From positions 378,089 to 442,088 of the forward strand of contig NZ_JACONZ010000003.1 of the NCBI RefSeq assembly GCF_014287275.1: DNA of 64,000 nucleotides, read 5' to 3'. Source of the stretch: Anaerofilum hominis (lineage in GTDB: Bacteria > Bacillota > Clostridia > Oscillospirales > Ruminococcaceae). The translations under genes and the position numbers were made by a program. Every line of letters starts with the position of its first letter. The first letter of the stretch is position 1. The notes beneath the pieces were generated by a model, which ran no database searches, was not told the DNA's origin, and saw nothing but the letters and a program-made list of their open reading frames with translations. Shown here one piece after another: positions 15,718 to 24,448 of the stretch.

Positions 15718-17196
15718 ATGGACCGCACCCAGGAGATCGAGCGCAGCATCATTAAAAAATATCGAAAGTCCATCTGGAACCGCTTTGTGGGCGGCGTAAA
15801 AGACTATCACCTCATCGAAGAGGGAGACCGGATCGCCGTGTGCATCTCGGGCGGCAAGGACAGCATGCTGCTGGCCAAATGCATGCAGGAGCTGCAGCGC
15901 CACAGCTATATGAAATTTTCGCTGGAGTTTCTGGTGATGGACCCGGGCTACAACCCCGCCAACCGCCGCCGCATCGAGGAGAACGCCGCGCTGCTGGGCA
16001 TCCCGGTGAAAATTTTTGAGAGCGACATCTTCGAGGTGGTGGAGGCCATCGCCGAGAGCCCGTGTTATCTGTGCGCCCGCATGCGCCGCGGCCACCTTTA
16101 CAAGTACGCCCAGAGCCTGGGCTGCAACAAGATCGCCCTGGGGCACCACTTTGACGACGTGATCGAGACCGTGGTGATGAGCATGTTTTACTCCGCCGAG
16201 ATCAAAACCATGATGCCCAAGCTGCGCAGCAGGAATTTTGAGGGCATGGAACTCATCCGCCCGCTTTATCTGGTGCGGGAACAGGACATCATCTCCTGGG
16301 CGCGGCACAATGGGCTGTCCTTTTTGCAGTGCGCCTGCCGCCGCACAGAGCAGCGCTCGGACCTGACCGGCACCGACGGCGGCCGCCGCAGCGCCACCAA
16401 GGCGCTGATCCGCCAGCTGCGGGCCGAAAACCCGCAGGTGGATGTGAACATTTTTCGCAGCATCCACGACGTGAACCTGAAAACCGTGATCGGCTATACC
16501 GATCTGGAGGGCGGGTACCACCATTTTCTCGACGCGTATGAGGGCCGCACGGGCAGGCCGGAGTTTGCAGTTTTTGACCTGGACGGCACCCTGCTGGACT
16601 CGATGTGGGTGTGGGACGGCGTGGCCGCGGACTATCTGCGGGCCCACGGCGTCACCCCTCCCCCCGACCTGGCAGCGCAGGTGCGGGGGATGAACGTGCC
16701 CCAGGCGGTGGAGTTTGCCCAGCGGCAGTATGGGGTGTCCGGCACCGTGCAGCAGGGGGTGGAACAGGTCTGCGGGCTGGTGGCGCGCGCCTATGCCGAA
16801 AAGGTGCAGCTGAAGCCCTTTGCCCGCGACTACCTCGACCAGCTGCGCCGGCAGGGGGTGCCCATGTGCCTTGCCACGGCCTCTGAGCCGGACTATGTGC
16901 TGCCGGCGCTGGAACGGCTGGGCATCGGCGGCTATTTTAAGTTCATCGCCACCTCGGACAGCCTGGGGGCCACCAAGCAGTCCGCCGCTTATTACGAAAA
17001 ACTGGCGGAAAAGTTTGGCGCCGCGCCCGGGCAGCTGACCGTGTTCGACGACTCGCTGCACGCCATCCGCAGCGCCAAAGAGGCGGGCTGCCGGGTGGTG
17101 GCCATCTACGACGACGCCAGCCTGGATGAGCGCAGCCGCATCAAGGTGCTCTGCGACTATTATGCCGGCGGCTTCGACGCCCTGTTGGAGGGGTAA
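15718..17196 (+). CDS. TtcA-like tRNA thiolase fused to a HAD phosphatase
   Basis: 492 residues in two domains. Residues 1 to about 275 form a PP-loop ATPase of the TtcA/TilS group: SGGKDS at 44-49, CYLCARMRRG and LGHHFDDVIET, with a further Cys in LQCACRRTE. Such enzymes activate and thiolate a tRNA base. From about residue 282 a HAD hydrolase begins, with FDLDGTLLDS (nucleophile Asp287), LATAS and VFDDSLHAIRSAKEAG, like beta-phosphoglucomutase or phosphoglycolate phosphatases. The join (YEGRTGRPEFAVFDLDG) is in frame with no stop. The two activities have no obvious link, and both motif sets look intact. Confidence 0.87.
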   Translation: MDRTQEIERSIIKKYRKSIWNRFVGGVKDYHLIEEGDRIAVCISGGKDSMLLAKCMQELQRHSYMKFSLEFLVMDPGYNPANRRRIEENAALLGIPVKIFESDIFEVVEAIAESPCYLCARMRRGHLYKYAQSLGCNKIALGHHFDDVIETVVMSMFYSAEIKTMMPKLRSRNFEGMELIRPLYLVREQDIISWARHNGLSFLQCACRRTEQRSDLTGTDGGRRSATKALIRQLRAENPQVDVNIFRSIHDVNLKTVIGYTDLEGGYHHFLDAYEGRTGRPEFAVFDLDGTLLDSMWVWDGVAADYLRAHGVTPPPDLAAQVRGMNVPQAVEFAQRQYGVSGTVQQGVEQVCGLVARAYAEKVQLKPFARDYLDQLRRQGVPMCLATASEPDYVLPALERLGIGGYFKFIATSDSLGATKQSAAYYEKLAEKFGAAPGQLTVFDDSLHAIRSAKEAGCRVVAIYDDASLDERSRIKVLCDYYAGGFDALLEG

Positions 17197-17323
17197 AAAG
17201 CCGGAAAAGTTGGAAGTAAAGGGCGGAGCCCTGAGAGGGGGGGACCGCGGCGGCGCGCGGGATGCAGCGTCCCCAAAGCGGGACAGGGGGGAAAGCCGGG
17301 CCTTTTGCCCATGATCGCCTGTT

Positions 17324-17371
17324 GGGCCGTCTCGCCGCTCGCAAGAGCGGTGCAGGCGGCCCCTTTTCGTT
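17324..17371 (+). terminator. Terminator after the TtcA-HAD gene
   Basis: GGGCCGTCTCGCCGCTC, the tetraloop GCAA, then GAGCGGTGCAGGCGGCCC fold into an interrupted stem, followed by CTTTTCGTTT. Confidence 0.6.
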
Positions 17372-17468
17372 TGCTTTTCAATAGTCTTTGTTATTGCCGC
17401 CGCCCGCGAGAACGGCGCGGCCGGAAACGGGGACTGCAGACGGGCTGCGCCGCCGCGCGCGAAAAAAC

Positions 17469-17518
17469 TTGACAGGAAGCAGGATAAGGTTTAATATAGA
17501 TACATACCGTCGGTATGT
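17469..17518 (+). promoter_or_regulatory. tetR promoter and operator
   Basis: TTGACA (17469-17474), 17 bases, TAATAT (17492-17497), then the palindrome ACATACCGTCGGTATGT (17502-17518) over the start site. This predicts autorepression by the TetR protein encoded at 17541. Confidence 0.83.
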
Positions 17519-17540
17519 TATAAAAAAAGGAGGCAGTTCG

Positions 17541-18230
17541 ATGCCGCGCAACAAGCACCCGGAGGAAACGGTGGACCGCATCCTGAACACGGCGCTGGCC
17601 CTGTTTTTGGAAAAAGGCTATGAGGCCACCACGGTCCAGGATATCATCGACCATCTGGGCGGGTTGTCGAAAGGGGCGATCTATCACCACTTTCGCTCCA
17701 AAGAGGAGATCATGATCGCAGTGGGGGACCGGCTGGGGGCCGAAAATGCCCGCATGCTGGGCGCTGTGCGGGACGATCCCTCGCTGACCGGGCGCGAAAA
17801 GCTGGTGGAGATCTTCCGTGCCTCGCTGCGCAACCCCAACCAGGAGGCGCTGTTCAAGGTGGGGCTGGCCGTCAAAAAGAATCCCCGTTTTCTGGCGCTT
17901 CAGCTGGAGGACATCTTTCAGGTCGTTGCGCCGGACTATATCCAGCCCATTCTGGAGCAGGGCCAGCGGGACGGGACCATCGCTTCGGCAGACCCGCAGG
18001 GACTGGCCGAGGTGATGATGCTGCTGACAAACGTCTGGCTGAACCCGATGATCCTTATCAGCACGCCGGAGAAGATGGCGCAGCGCTGCAGGCTGTACAA
18101 CGAACTGCTGCGGCCGCAGCTGGGTTTTGAACTGCTGGACGAAGAGATGCTGCAGAAATATATCGATTATTGCGGCTGGTATCTCCGCACGGCGGAGGAA
18201 AAGGGAGACGTGGCGGCCGGCGGCCTGTGA
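17541..18230 (+). CDS. TetR family regulator
   Basis: 229 residues. The helix-turn-helix is classic: ILNTALALFLEKGYEATTVQ, DIIDHLGGLSKGAIYHHFRS. The ATG at 17541 follows AAAAAAAGGAGGCAG; a longer open frame runs upstream but crosses the promoter and operator. The ligand domain is long and carries a C-terminal tail. An MFS transporter about 0.9 kb downstream on the same strand has a related ATACC..GGTAT palindrome at its promoter, so this protein probably controls that pump as well as itself. Confidence 0.88.
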   Translation: MPRNKHPEETVDRILNTALALFLEKGYEATTVQDIIDHLGGLSKGAIYHHFRSKEEIMIAVGDRLGAENARMLGAVRDDPSLTGREKLVEIFRASLRNPNQEALFKVGLAVKKNPRFLALQLEDIFQVVAPDYIQPILEQGQRDGTIASADPQGLAEVMMLLTNVWLNPMILISTPEKMAQRCRLYNELLRPQLGFELLDEEMLQKYIDYCGWYLRTAEEKGDVAAGGL

Positions 18231-19063
18231 CGGGCAAGGGGGCGGCTGTGCCCCGCAGCCGAAAGGGAAAGAGTGATCTTTTCAAAGCTACCGCGCTATT
18301 GCCGCGCTGCTGTTTTTGTTTCGGCGCTCGCCGCAGCAGGAGCGGAAGTTTTGCGGTCCTGTTGTTTGCGGCGGGGTGGAACGGGACAGTGTTTTCGGGC
18401 AGCTTTCAGCGTGCCGCCGGCCCGGCTGTTTTTTGCGCCGGCCGCGGCTGCGCCGCTTCACCGGCGCGGCGGGCTTCGGTTTCATTTGCGGTGGGCGCGC
18501 ACCCGACCGCAAACCACGGGCACAGCGGTTTTTGCAGGGGAAAGGGCGGTCTGCGTCTTTTCGCCCTGCCTGAGCGGGCGGCGCCTCGACGCGATCAAGG
18601 CATAGGGCTGCCCGCTGAATGTGGGAACGCTTCTGGGAACGACGGGGCTTCGGCAGTTTTCCGGCCCATCGGCAGAGCTGACGGGCCGGGCTTTGCCGGT
18701 CACGACCCTGTGGGAAGCGGCGGCCGCCCCGCGGCCGGCGGCAGCAGCCTGTTCCGCGCCTCTCTTTTGTCTGGCCCATATCTGCCGCGCGGCCGTCCCA
18801 TTTTTTGCAGGCGGTCCGGCTTTGGCTGGCGGGAGCTTTTTTATTCGGCGTGATCGAGGCAAGGACCTGCCTTTGCATCAAAAGCGCCGTTTGCCCGATG
18901 AGCCTGCACAGTGCAGGCAAGGCGCCTGAGGCGGAGATCGAAAGTCATGCGACGGCGTTTAGCTCCGGGGCGCAGCGGCCAAAGCGTGCCGCCGGGCAGC
19001 CTCTTTTGCCGCCGGGATGTCCGCCCGGAGAGCGGGGCCGCTGATTTTCGAGCCAGGAATAAA
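18231..19063. other. Non-coding region between tetR and the MFS gene
   Basis: About 830 bases. Several frames are open because the DNA is GC-rich, but none has a ribosome binding site, a recognisable product or normal composition. It may be decayed sequence. I see no specific feature in it. Confidence 0.5.
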
Positions 19064-19090
19064 AAAGAGGGCTGAGGGCTCTCTTTCCTA
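19064..19090 (+). terminator. Weak hairpin before the MFS gene
   Basis: AAAGAGGGC (19064-19072) and GCTCTCTTT (19078-19086) pair with one G-U pair. The T run is short, so termination is uncertain. Confidence 0.35.
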
Positions 19091-19126
19091 CTAAACGGGG
19101 AAGAGTTATTTTTTTTGCACAAATAC

Positions 19127-19143
19127 ATACCAACCGTTGGTAT
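19127..19143 (+). promoter_or_regulatory. Operator before the MFS gene
   Basis: Palindrome ATACCAACCGTTGGTAT. The outer half-sites ATACC/GGTAT match the tetR operator at 17502-17518, but the spacing between them is four bases longer. No clear -35/-10 pair could be assigned around it. Confidence 0.65.
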
Positions 19144-19165
19144 TAAAAAATTAAAGGAGAATTTT

Positions 19166-20422
19166 ATGGAACCCATGGAAAACACAAGGACCGCCCCGGC
19201 GGGAACGATCTTTCGCCGGGACTTCACGCTGGTGGTGATCGGGCAGATCATCTCACTGTTCGGCAACGCCATCCTGCGCTTTGCCCTGCCGCTCTACCTG
19301 CTGCGGGCCACCGGCTCGTCGGCGCTGTTCGGCATGGTCACCGCAGTCTCGTTCTTGCCGATGATCGTGCTCTCGCTGCTGGGCGGCGTGCTGGCAGACC
19401 GGGTCAACAAGCGCAATATTATGGTGGCGCTGGACTTTTCGACCGCGGCGCTGATCGCGGTGTTTTATCTGGTACTGGGCAAGCTGCCCATCGTGCCGCT
19501 GTTCACGGTGATGCTGATGCTGCTGTACGGCATCTCGGGCACCTATCAGCCCGCGGTGCAGGCCAGCATCCCGGCGCTGGTGGAGGGCGGCGGCCTGATG
19601 TCCGCCAACGCGGTCATCAACGCCGTCAACTCTCTGGCCGGTCTGCTGGGGCCGGTGCTGGGCGGCGTGCTGTACGGCCTGTGGGGCATCGGGCCCATCC
19701 TAATGGTGAGCATCCTCTGTTTTTTTGCCTCCGCCGTAATGGAGATCTTTATCCGCATCCCGCACCAGCCGCGCGCGGGGGGCAAGGGCGTTTTTGCCTG
19801 CGTGCGGCAGGATCTGTCTGAGAGCCTGCGCTTTGTGCGCCGCGAAAAGCCGGTTTTTTTGAAAGTGATCGGCATCGTGGCTGCGTTTAACCTGCTGCTC
19901 AGTTCCATGATGGTGGTGGGCATCCCGGTGGTGGTCGTAAAGCTGCTGGGCCGCAGCGACGGAGAGCTGGGGCTGGCCCAGGGGGCGCTGGCGCTGGGCG
20001 GACTGGCCGGCGGCCTGCTGACGGGGCTGCTGGGCGCGCGGCTCTCCATGGCCCGGGCGCACCGGCTGCTGCTTTTCTGCGCGCTTTCGGTGGCCGGCAT
20101 GGGGGCGGTGCTGGGGCTGGGCGTGTCCGCTTTCAGCGGCTATCTGGCCGTCACCCTGCTCAGCTTTTTCGCTATGGCGGTCTCCACCGTGTTCAGCGTG
20201 GAGATGATCACGGCGGTGCAGGCGGGCACCCCACCCCAGCTGGTGGGCAAGGTGATGGCCTGCCTGATGACGTTGGCCATGTGCGCCCAGCCCGTGGGCC
20301 AGGCGCTGTACGGCGTGCTGTTCGAGCGCTTTGAGACGGCGGCCTGGGCCATTCTGCTGGCGGCGGCGCTGGCCGCCGCACTGCTGGCTCTGTGCTCAAA
20401 GCGGGTCTTTCGGCAGCTGTAG
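19166..20422 (+). CDS. MFS transporter (drug or siderophore exporter type)
   Basis: 418 residues with about twelve membrane segments. It has the MFS loop LLGGVLADRVNKRN between helices 2 and 3 and a central cytoplasmic loop near residue 195-215. It resembles EntS/MFS_3-type exporters. The ATG at 19166 follows TTAAAGGAG; an upstream in-frame ATG at 19115 would put the start inside the operator. The TetR gene upstream and the operator suggest substrate-induced efflux. The substrate is not predictable. Confidence 0.87.
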   Translation: MEPMENTRTAPAGTIFRRDFTLVVIGQIISLFGNAILRFALPLYLLRATGSSALFGMVTAVSFLPMIVLSLLGGVLADRVNKRNIMVALDFSTAALIAVFYLVLGKLPIVPLFTVMLMLLYGISGTYQPAVQASIPALVEGGGLMSANAVINAVNSLAGLLGPVLGGVLYGLWGIGPILMVSILCFFASAVMEIFIRIPHQPRAGGKGVFACVRQDLSESLRFVRREKPVFLKVIGIVAAFNLLLSSMMVVGIPVVVVKLLGRSDGELGLAQGALALGGLAGGLLTGLLGARLSMARAHRLLLFCALSVAGMGAVLGLGVSAFSGYLAVTLLSFFAMAVSTVFSVEMITAVQAGTPPQLVGKVMACLMTLAMCAQPVGQALYGVLFERFETAAWAILLAAALAAALLALCSKRVFRQL

Positions 20423-20708
20423 AGAAAGGCGGACGAAAAAAGGTCGCGGCGGCGCGTTTGCAGTCGGCGGAGGCCGGGAGCTGCCTTGCAGCCGCAGCAG
20501 CGGCCCAGGATGCCGGAGGTCAGGGCAGGCCTGCGGATGCCGCAGGCGGCAGACAGGGTTTTATGAGATTTATTTTATGGGGCTATGGAGGAGGTTATGA
20601 AAGACGGTCTCCGCAAAACGGAGGCTGCCTTTTCGGCCAGTGCCCCGGTTGTCCCGCAGGGACGAGGGGCGGGCCATAGAAATAAGTCGCTTTTTATTGA
20701 GGAACAAT
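20423..20708. other. Intergenic region with hairpin copy 1 and part of a dispersed repeat
   Basis: No gene. AAAGACGGTCTCCG (20600-20613) pairs with CGGAGGCTGCCTTTT (20619-20633) through some G-U pairs. It is clearly related to the perfect hairpin at 20709-20745, as if duplicated. TAGAAATAAGTCG (20677-20689) recurs at 46142. Confidence 0.5.
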
Positions 20709-20776
20709 AAAAGACAGTCTCCACAACGTGGAGACTGTCTTTTTGACCCTCCGGCCGGCTGCCGCGCAAGCGGCGA
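20677..20776 (+). repeat. Dispersed repeat, copy 1
   Basis: The left end TAGAAATAAGTCG (20677-20689) and right end GGCTGCCGCGCAAGCGGCGA (20757-20776) both recur at 46142-46194, there with only about 20 bases between them. The right end is itself a small hairpin (GCCGC..GCGGC). In this copy a strong terminator hairpin sits in the middle. Confidence 0.55.
20709..20745 (+). terminator. Terminator after the MFS gene
   Basis: AAAGACAGTCTCCAC (20710-20724) pairs perfectly with GTGGAGACTGTCTTT (20728-20742) and a T run follows. Confidence 0.8.
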
Positions 20777-20820
20777 AAAACGTATTTGCCGGGGGCAGCC
20801 GCTTTCGCGCGGGCAATACC

Positions 20821-20873
20821 AAAAAAACAGGCCGTTCCGGCTGAAAGAACCGGGACGGTCTGCTCTGTTTTTT
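20821..20873 (-). terminator. Terminator after the 2-hydroxyacid dehydrogenase gene
   Basis: Outer arms AAAAAACAG and CTGTTTTTT enclose inner arms GGCCGTTCCGG and CCGGGACGGTC. It can act on both strands and lies just past the stop of the minus-strand dehydrogenase. Confidence 0.75.
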
Positions 20874-20889
20874 ATGGAGGAAAATGCGC

Positions 20890-21843
20890 TCAGCGTATCA
20901 GGTTGCGGGGATTGCCCTCCAGGTAGAGAGAGACGTTTTCAAACACCATGCCCGCGCGCACTTCCATGCTCTCGGCGGTGGCAAAGGCCACGTGGGGGGT
21001 GAGGATGGCGCCAGGCGCGCTGCAGAGCGGGTGATCTTCCGGGATGGGAGGCTCCATCTCGAATACGTCGATGCCTGCGCCCGCGATCCGCCCCTCTTTG
21101 AGGGCGTCGGCAAGGGCGGCGTTGTCCACCACCGGGCCGCGGGCGGTGTTGATCAGCAGGGCGGTGGGCTTCATGCGGGCGATCATCTCGGCGTTGATCA
21201 GCTGCCGGGTCTCTGCGGTGACCGGCACATGCAGGCTCACCACGTCCGCCTCGGCCATCAGCTGCTCCAGCGGCAGATAGCGGATGCCCAGGGCCTCGGC
21301 CTCCGGCCGCCGGGAGCGGCTGTAGGCGATCAGATTGCAGCCGAACGCCTTGGCCAGCTGCGCGGTGCGCAGGCCGATGGCGCCGGTGCCCACGATGCCG
21401 AAAGTTTTGCCTGCCAGCTCAAAACCCACCAGCCCGGCCTTGGTGCCGCCGCTGCGGCAGGCGTCGTTGCAGGCGGGGATGCGGCGCAGCAGCGAGATGA
21501 CCAGGCCAAAGACCAGCTCGGCCACGCTCTCGTTGGAGTAACCCGCGCAGTTGGAGACCAGGATGCCCCGCTCGCGGCACAGGTCCATGGGCAGATGATC
21601 CACGCCGGTGAACGCCACCGAGATCAGCTTGAGGCGGGGGCAGGCGGCCACCACCCCGGCGGGCAGCGGAGTGCTGGCCACCATCAGGATATCCGCCTCT
21701 TTTGCCCGTTCGATGAGGACGGCGGGGTCATAGTTGCCGTCCGTATAGGCGGTGAAGCTGTGCTCGGCGGCGATGAGGGGCGCTGCCAGTTCGGCGACCT
21801 TGGCGTCGCTGACGGCGAGACCTTCCAGCAGAACGATATTCAT
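20890..21843 (-). CDS. D-isomer-specific 2-hydroxyacid dehydrogenase
   Basis: 317 residues. The NAD-binding motif GIVGTGAIGLRTAQLAKAFG lies in the middle. The catalytic set is present: Arg in LINTARGPVVD, Glu in FEMEPPIPEDHPL and His in LTPHVAFAT. Such enzymes reduce 2-keto acids; D-lactate, phosphoglycerate and hydroxypyruvate forms cannot be separated by eye. It lacks the C-terminal ACT domain of long SerA. The ATG at 21843 follows GGAAAGGAAG. The same frame stays open far upstream by chance; that extension has no start signal and lies antisense to real genes. Confidence 0.88.
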   Translation of the reverse strand: MNIVLLEGLAVSDAKVAELAAPLIAAEHSFTAYTDGNYDPAVLIERAKEADILMVASTPLPAGVVAACPRLKLISVAFTGVDHLPMDLCRERGILVSNCAGYSNESVAELVFGLVISLLRRIPACNDACRSGGTKAGLVGFELAGKTFGIVGTGAIGLRTAQLAKAFGCNLIAYSRSRRPEAEALGIRYLPLEQLMAEADVVSLHVPVTAETRQLINAEMIARMKPTALLINTARGPVVDNAALADALKEGRIAGAGIDVFEMEPPIPEDHPLCSAPGAILTPHVAFATAESMEVRAGMVFENVSLYLEGNPRNLIR

Positions 21844-21912
21844 GTGTTTGACTTCCTTTCCGGTTTTGGGCGGCCGCGCCGCGGCGGCGGGACGCGCCCT
21901 TTTACGCTTTTC

Positions 21913-21940
21913 ATTATACCAAATCAGCGCCGCGGCGCAA
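21913..21940 (-). promoter_or_regulatory. Promoter of the dehydrogenase
   Basis: The minus strand has TTGCGC (21935-21940), 16 bases, TATAAT (21913-21918). The leader is about 60 bases. Confidence 0.65.
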
Positions 21941-22365
21941 CAGATAAAATTCTGGCGTCCCGGAGCGGGTCGGCACGGCCGCCCAAAACCGGCCATGCCG
22001 GCCCCGAGCCGCCGCGAAATGGCGGGCGCTTTACGCGCTGTTTTTGCCGTGCGGCCTCTTTGACCGGCGCGGTGTGCCGACGTGGTCTGCGCGTGCTTGA
22101 AAGGCGTTTTTTCAGGTGCCTCCGGGCTGCCCGGCCCCGCAGGCGCGGGGTCTGGGGCTTCGGCGGCCTGGATGCGGCGCCCGGCCCCGCGCGTCCCCCG
22201 GATGTTGGGGCGGACCCAAAATCGGCCCGCGGCGCTGCCCGGCGCAGTAAAACGATTGACTTTACGGGGCAAAAAGCATAGAATCTCACTGTAAAACTTG
22301 TGTAAAACAGACAGCGCCGGGCGGGGCGGATCTGCCGCCCTTTCCGCCGGCGCGGGGAAAAGAGG
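21941..22365 (+). promoter_or_regulatory. Intergenic region with the MATE gene promoter
   Basis: No gene in the GC-rich part. TTGACT (22256-22261), 17 bases, TAGAAT (22279-22284) is the promoter of the efflux gene starting at 22366. Confidence 0.6.
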
Positions 22366-23727
22366 ATGGAAATGGAACAGGCGCAACTGGCTGCAAAGCC
22401 GCTGTTTTCCCGGCAGGCGCTGCAGCGGCTGATCTGGCCGCTGGTGGGGGAGCAGTTTCTGGCGGTGATGACCGGCATGGCGGACACCGTGATGGTGGCC
22501 AACGCGGGGGAAACGGCGGTTTCTGCAGTCTCGCTGGTGGATTCGATCAACATCTTGATGCTGAACATTTTTGCGGCCCTGGCAGCGGGCGGCGCCATTG
22601 TGGTCAGCCAGTACCTGGGCATGCGGGACGGAAAAAACGCCAACCGGGCCGCGAAACAGCTGGTGGTCATCGTGGCGGCGCTGGGGGCCGGGCTGGGCGT
22701 GGTCTGCGCGCTGGCCCGCAACCCGATGCTGGATTTTCTTTTCGGCAGCACCGACCCGGTGGTGATGGAGGGGGCGCGCAAATACTTTTTTATCACGGCG
22801 CTGTCCTATCCGTTCATTGCGGTCTATAACGCCGGGGCGGCGATCTTCCGCTCCATGGGCAACAGCAGGGTGTCGCTGAAAGCCTCCCTCATTGCCAATG
22901 CGGTGAATATCGCGGGCAACGCGCTCTGCATTTTCGGGCTGAAGTGGGGGGTCGTGGGCGCGGCCGTCCCCACCCTGATCTCGCGGGCGCTGGGCGCGGT
23001 GCTGCTGCTGGTGCTGCTGCGCAACCCCGGTCTGCAGATCACCCTCAGGGATTGGAAACGCTTCCGGCTGCGGCCGGATATGATCAAAAAGATCCTGGGC
23101 ATCGGCATACCCAACGGGCTGGAAAACGGCATGTTCCAGGTGGGCAAGATCCTGGTGCAGAGCCTGATCGCCACTTTCGGCACCGTGGCCATTGCCGCCA
23201 ACGCCGTGTGCAACACGCTGTGCATGCTGCCCCAGATCCCCGCGCAGGCGATCGGCCTGGCCATGACGACGGTGGTGGGCCAGTGCGTGGGTGCAAACGA
23301 TTACCGGCAGGCGTCGGGCTATGTCAAAAAGCTGACCTGGATGGCTTTTCTGTGCAACGGCGCGCTTTGCCTGCTGATGCTGACCGGCGCGCACCTTATC
23401 ATCCTGCCGTTCAACCTCTCGGCCGAAACGGCCGCCGTGGCGCTGAAGATCGCCCGCCCCTATTATATTTTGGCGGCGCTGATCTGGGTGATGAGCTTCA
23501 CTTTTCCGGGCGGGCTGCGGGCTGCGGGAGACGTCAAGTTCACCATGGGGGCTTCCATGCTGTCGATGTGGGTGTTCCGTATCGGCTTTTCCTATCTGCT
23601 GGCCCAGTACCTGGAGATGGGGATCTACGGCGTGTGGGCGGCCATGTACGTCGACTGGGCGGTGCGCATCCTGTGCTTTGTGGCCCGCTATCTCAGCGGA
23701 AAGTGGAAGACCAAGCGGCTGGTGTGA
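22366..23727 (+). CDS. MATE family efflux transporter
   Basis: 453 residues, about twelve membrane helices in two halves of six (MatE repeat). The first half has LVGEQFLAVMTGMADTVMVA, the second GLENGMFQVGKILVQSLI. MATE proteins export cationic drugs or metabolites in exchange for Na+ or H+. The ATG at 22366 follows GAAAAGAGG. The substrate is unknown. A small kinase gene follows after 75 bases and may share the transcript. Confidence 0.9.
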   Translation: MEMEQAQLAAKPLFSRQALQRLIWPLVGEQFLAVMTGMADTVMVANAGETAVSAVSLVDSINILMLNIFAALAAGGAIVVSQYLGMRDGKNANRAAKQLVVIVAALGAGLGVVCALARNPMLDFLFGSTDPVVMEGARKYFFITALSYPFIAVYNAGAAIFRSMGNSRVSLKASLIANAVNIAGNALCIFGLKWGVVGAAVPTLISRALGAVLLLVLLRNPGLQITLRDWKRFRLRPDMIKKILGIGIPNGLENGMFQVGKILVQSLIATFGTVAIAANAVCNTLCMLPQIPAQAIGLAMTTVVGQCVGANDYRQASGYVKKLTWMAFLCNGALCLLMLTGAHLIILPFNLSAETAAVALKIARPYYILAALIWVMSFTFPGGLRAAGDVKFTMGASMLSMWVFRIGFSYLLAQYLEMGIYGVWAAMYVDWAVRILCFVARYLSGKWKTKRLV

Positions 23728-23802
23728 GCGCAAGCGGGCGCACAGGCGCGGGAGCCTGGCCGCGCCGCCGGGCGGCCGGGGCGCAAGAAGGAGAGCGATA
23801 AC

Positions 23803-24309
23803 ATGAAACGTCTGATCCTGATCGGCGGCGCGATGGGGGTGGGCAAGACCGCCGTTTCGCAGGAGCTGCTGCGGCTGCTGCCCGAGGCGGTCTGGCTGGA
23901 CGGCGACTGGTGCTGGCGGATGGACCCGTTTCGGGTCACCGAGGCCCGCAAGCGGATGGCGCTGGACAATATCGCCCACCTGTTGGGCGGCTTTTTGGAC
24001 GACGAAGGCTATGAAAACGTGATCTTCTGCTGGGTGATGGACAGGCAGGAGATCATCGACGCGGTGCTGGCCCCGCTGGCCGGGAAAGAGTTCGAGCTCT
24101 TCAGCTTTTCGCTGGTCTGCGGGCCCGGGACGCTGGAGAGCCGCCTGCGGCGGGATGTGGATGCCGGCCTGCGCACGCCCGACGTGATCGGGCGCAGCCT
24201 GGAGCGGCTGCCGCTGTACGGCGCGCTGGACACCGAAAAGATCGGGACCGAGGGCCTGTCGGCCGCCGGTGCGGCGCAGGAGATCGCCCGCCGCGTTGCG
24301 GGAGAGTGA
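23803..24309 (+). CDS. P-loop nucleoside/nucleotide kinase-like protein
   Basis: 168 residues. A Walker A motif, GGAMGVGKTAVSQELL, lies at the N-terminus, and WLDGDWCWRMDPF gives an acidic substrate-site region as in AAA_33 or shikimate-kinase-like small kinases. RLRRDVDAGLRTPDVIGRS could be the lid. It is soluble. The substrate is unknown; similar Firmicute proteins are annotated only as AAA family ATPases. It follows the MATE gene with an AAGGAG site before the ATG. Confidence 0.7.
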   Translation: MKRLILIGGAMGVGKTAVSQELLRLLPEAVWLDGDWCWRMDPFRVTEARKRMALDNIAHLLGGFLDDEGYENVIFCWVMDRQEIIDAVLAPLAGKEFELFSFSLVCGPGTLESRLRRDVDAGLRTPDVIGRSLERLPLYGALDTEKIGTEGLSAAGAAQEIARRVAGE

Positions 24310-24359
24310 GAAAGAGCGCTGCAGATTTTTTTGGAAGGTGGATAAAATCGTAATTTCAG

Positions 24360-24381
24360 CTAAAAAAAAGATTTTTTTTAG
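24360..24381. repeat. A8/T8 inverted repeat
   Basis: CTAAAAAAAA and TTTTTTTTAG are separated by GA. It lies in an AT-rich stretch between the kinase and the membrane protein gene and may act as a terminator or bent DNA upstream of the promoter at 24394. Confidence 0.4.
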
Positions 24382-24393
24382 GTTGTTTACAAA

Positions 24394-24422
24394 TTGAGTT
24401 TTCGGTGAAAAGAGAATAAAAT
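24394..24422 (+). promoter_or_regulatory. Promoter of the membrane protein gene
   Basis: TTGAGT (24394-24399), 17 bases, TAAAAT (24417-24422). Confidence 0.65.
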
Positions 24423-24448
24423 TATCACAGGATAGGGAGGTGAAAAAC

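Noticed and set aside
18231..19063. Possible remnant gene between tetR and the MFS transporter
   Set aside because: I searched all frames for motifs and start signals and found none; calling it a pseudogene would be unsupported.
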